A stretch of 64,000 nucleotides of DNA from Aliikangiella coralliicola (lineage in GTDB: Bacteria > Pseudomonadota > Gammaproteobacteria > Enterobacterales > Kangiellaceae), in the NCBI RefSeq assembly GCF_007004725.1, contig NZ_ML660164.1, positions 309,501-373,500 on the forward strand, in the 5' to 3' direction. The notes under the pieces are model-generated. The model saw only the letters and a program-made list of their open reading frames with translations. It made no database searches and had not been told where the DNA came from. Positions 62,763-64,000 of this stretch are shown here, piece after piece (positions within the stretch are counted from its first letter, which is position 1; every line of letters starts with the position of its first letter). The translations under genes were made by a program, and so were the position numbers.

Positions 62763-63338
62763 TTATTGAGGGGCGAGTGCAAACACGTGCAGCGCGAGAA
62801 AATCGAAAAAAAGACAATAGATAAATATAGGAATTGGTAAGCCAAGCAATGTGCCAATAACGTAGTGTCTAAATTTCACGGCGGATAGAGCCAGTGCATA
62901 ATTCAAAATAGGGACAGTCTGAAAAATCATTCGTAAAAACACGATGCTAGAAATCGGATACCTGTCAAGACGTTGAAAGAGCCTTTGGGCAATTGGACTT
63001 TCCAGCCCTCTGAGAGCGTCTTGCCCAAGAAAACGAATGATGCCGTAGGTTACCAGGCAAGATGAAACAGCTGCGACATAAGTGGCAAGACCTCCCGCAA
63101 ATTTACCAAGTGTAATGACTGCAGCGGCTAAAAATATCCAACCGGGGATTTGGATCAGGTTTCCAACAGAAAATAACACAACAAAGATTAGCAGTCCCCA
63201 GAAAACATTGTTTTCAATCGTGTTTCGCAAAAAAGATAAATTAAAATTGTCGCGTAACCCGCTGACTTCAAACGCGAAGAGCAATAACACCAGAAATGCC
63301 AGTATTCCAGCTAGCTTGATAAGTTGCGGTTTTTTCAA
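62763..63338 (-). CDS. TVP38/TMEM64 (DedA-like, VTT domain) membrane protein
   Basis: A 191-residue inner-membrane protein. An N-terminal helix is followed by the VTT domain with GNLIQIPGWIFLAAAVITLG (the re-entrant loop), YGIIRFLGQDAL and VFLRMIFQTVPILNYALALS. Family members help move lipids or other solutes across the membrane; bacterial roles vary. It is a single gene 230 bases upstream of the MFS gene on the same strand. ATG start near the usual N terminus. Confidence 0.88.
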   Translation of the reverse strand: MKKPQLIKLAGILAFLVLLLFAFEVSGLRDNFNLSFLRNTIENNVFWGLLIFVVLFSVGNLIQIPGWIFLAAAVITLGKFAGGLATYVAAVSSCLVTYGIIRFLGQDALRGLESPIAQRLFQRLDRYPISSIVFLRMIFQTVPILNYALALSAVKFRHYVIGTLLGLPIPIFIYCLFFDFLALHVFALAPQ

Positions 63339-63631
63339 TGGGGTAAATAATTAGAATTTTGACGATATTATGCATGCAATTGCCGCCAACATCAAAAATT
63401 GCCGGTAGATAAATGATATTATATTTATACTTCAGGTTAATCAATGTCTCATGTTAGGGGCGGTAATGATTTATTGTCAATTATGACAACTTTATTGGAG
63501 GTGTTGATTTTCGCGCCAAGATTCGTGTTGTTGTTTACTCGTGACAAATTTGGCGGGTTTTCGGGTTTGCTAAAGTGTTCATTGGCGACTATTCTGAAAA
63601 GGCAGTTAATTTCAAATAATATTCGAAGGAT

Positions 63632-64000
63632 ATGAAAATACTAAAGTTAATTGGCATTCTTCTCACTGGTTGCTGGATCAAAGTCGTTTTAGCTGTTGAT
63701 TATGAGACAAAAACACTTGCAAGTGAAACCGATGCGACTAACTTAAGTAATTATGTTTATTTTTATCAAGAAGCTAGTCCGTTAGGTCTCAACGAAGTAG
63801 TGAAGCTTAGTCATTCTCAGTGGAAAAAGAATAATACTCAAAACATAAATTTCGGCTACACTGACTCTTCCTATTGGCTACGAACCTCTTTCTATAATTC
63901 CGAAGAACAAACTAGCGCTTATTTCCTTGAAATTGCCTATCCGGTGTTAGATTTTCTTGATATCTATGTTATTAATTCCGATTCGCAAAAACATTATCAA
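63632..64000 (+). CDS. Sensor protein with 7TMR-DISMED2 domain, cut by the window end
   Basis: The first 123 residues are visible. A signal peptide-like segment (MKILKLIGILLTGCWIKVVLA) is followed by the start of a 7TMR-DISM extracellular 2 domain: YVYFYQEASPLGLNEV, then NFGYTDSSYWLRTSFYN and LEIAYPVLDFLDIYV. Proteins of this type continue into seven membrane helices and a GGDEF or histidine kinase output, which lies outside the window. The GAAGGA site is very close to the ATG. Start is supported by the signal peptide. Confidence 0.8.
   Translation, partial: MKILKLIGILLTGCWIKVVLAVDYETKTLASETDATNLSNYVYFYQEASPLGLNEVVKLSHSQWKKNNTQNINFGYTDSSYWLRTSFYNSEEQTSAYFLEIAYPVLDFLDIYVINSDSQKHYQ

Overview
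The window reads as chromosomal DNA of a heterotrophic, probably marine gammaproteobacterium. It is AT-rich. The recognisable genes are gammaproteobacterial in type: DNA polymerase II (polB), soluble transhydrogenase (sthA), a CrbS/CrbR acetate-switch locus with a VC_2705-type symporter, a DcaP-like porin, a RstA/RstB-like two-component pair and a GlyGly-CTERM surface protein. I saw no rRNA, tRNA, CRISPR array, transposase, plasmid or phage structural gene. Names are from sequence recognition only; no database search was run.

Layout. 1-8.4 kb: a small membrane protein, a large hybrid sensor kinase with a periplasmic propeller, a TPR lipoprotein, a broken SEC-C gene, a zinc-metalloprotease-like protein and an alcohol dehydrogenase. 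8.6-14.4 kb: polB, a T4-type lysozyme, an SDR, a PepSY membrane protein and an EamA transporter. 14.4-20.1 kb: a propeller lipoprotein, a RstAB-like pair and a MASE1 diguanylate cyclase. 20.5-23.4 kb: a hydrolase-OsmC fusion and sthA. 23.6-37.7 kb: the acetate/propionate-switch locus (DnaQ-like exonuclease, CBS/DUF294 protein, DcaP-like porin, crbR, crbS, prpE, small membrane protein, sodium/solute symporter and its DUF4212 subunit). 38-48.2 kb: a retropepsin-like protease, an ECF sigma/ChrR-like cupin pair, several small secreted proteins of unknown function, a 1073-residue VPS10/BNR-type surface protein and a lipoprotein. 48.6-54.1 kb: an SDR, a bufferin RiPP operon (bufA-bufB-bufC-sigma-anti-sigma), a GH16-like lipoprotein and an unknown small protein. 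54.4-61.2 kb: a six-gene operon (PseG-like protein, DegT/StrS aminotransferase, PhyH dioxygenase, MFS exporter, GT2 glycosyltransferase, predicted propeller protein) that matches no pathway I know. 61.3-64 kb: an MFS transporter, a TVP38/DedA-like protein and the start of a 7TMR-DISMED2 sensor.

Working together. CrbS senses, CrbR regulates, and porin, symporter and PrpE would take up and activate short-chain acids. All three intergenic regions of that locus carry the same palindrome, TAGACT-N2-AGTCTA or a one-mismatch version, which I propose as the CrbR operator. The buf operon should make a copper-binding modified peptide under its own sigma/anti-sigma pair. The 54-61 kb operon has the parts to make, modify and export an aminated, glycosylated small molecule or glycan and is the best candidate for an undescribed system. 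Two genes (crbR and the MFS gene at 61-62.5 kb) have no ATG, GTG or TTG that gives a full-length protein and may start at ATT.
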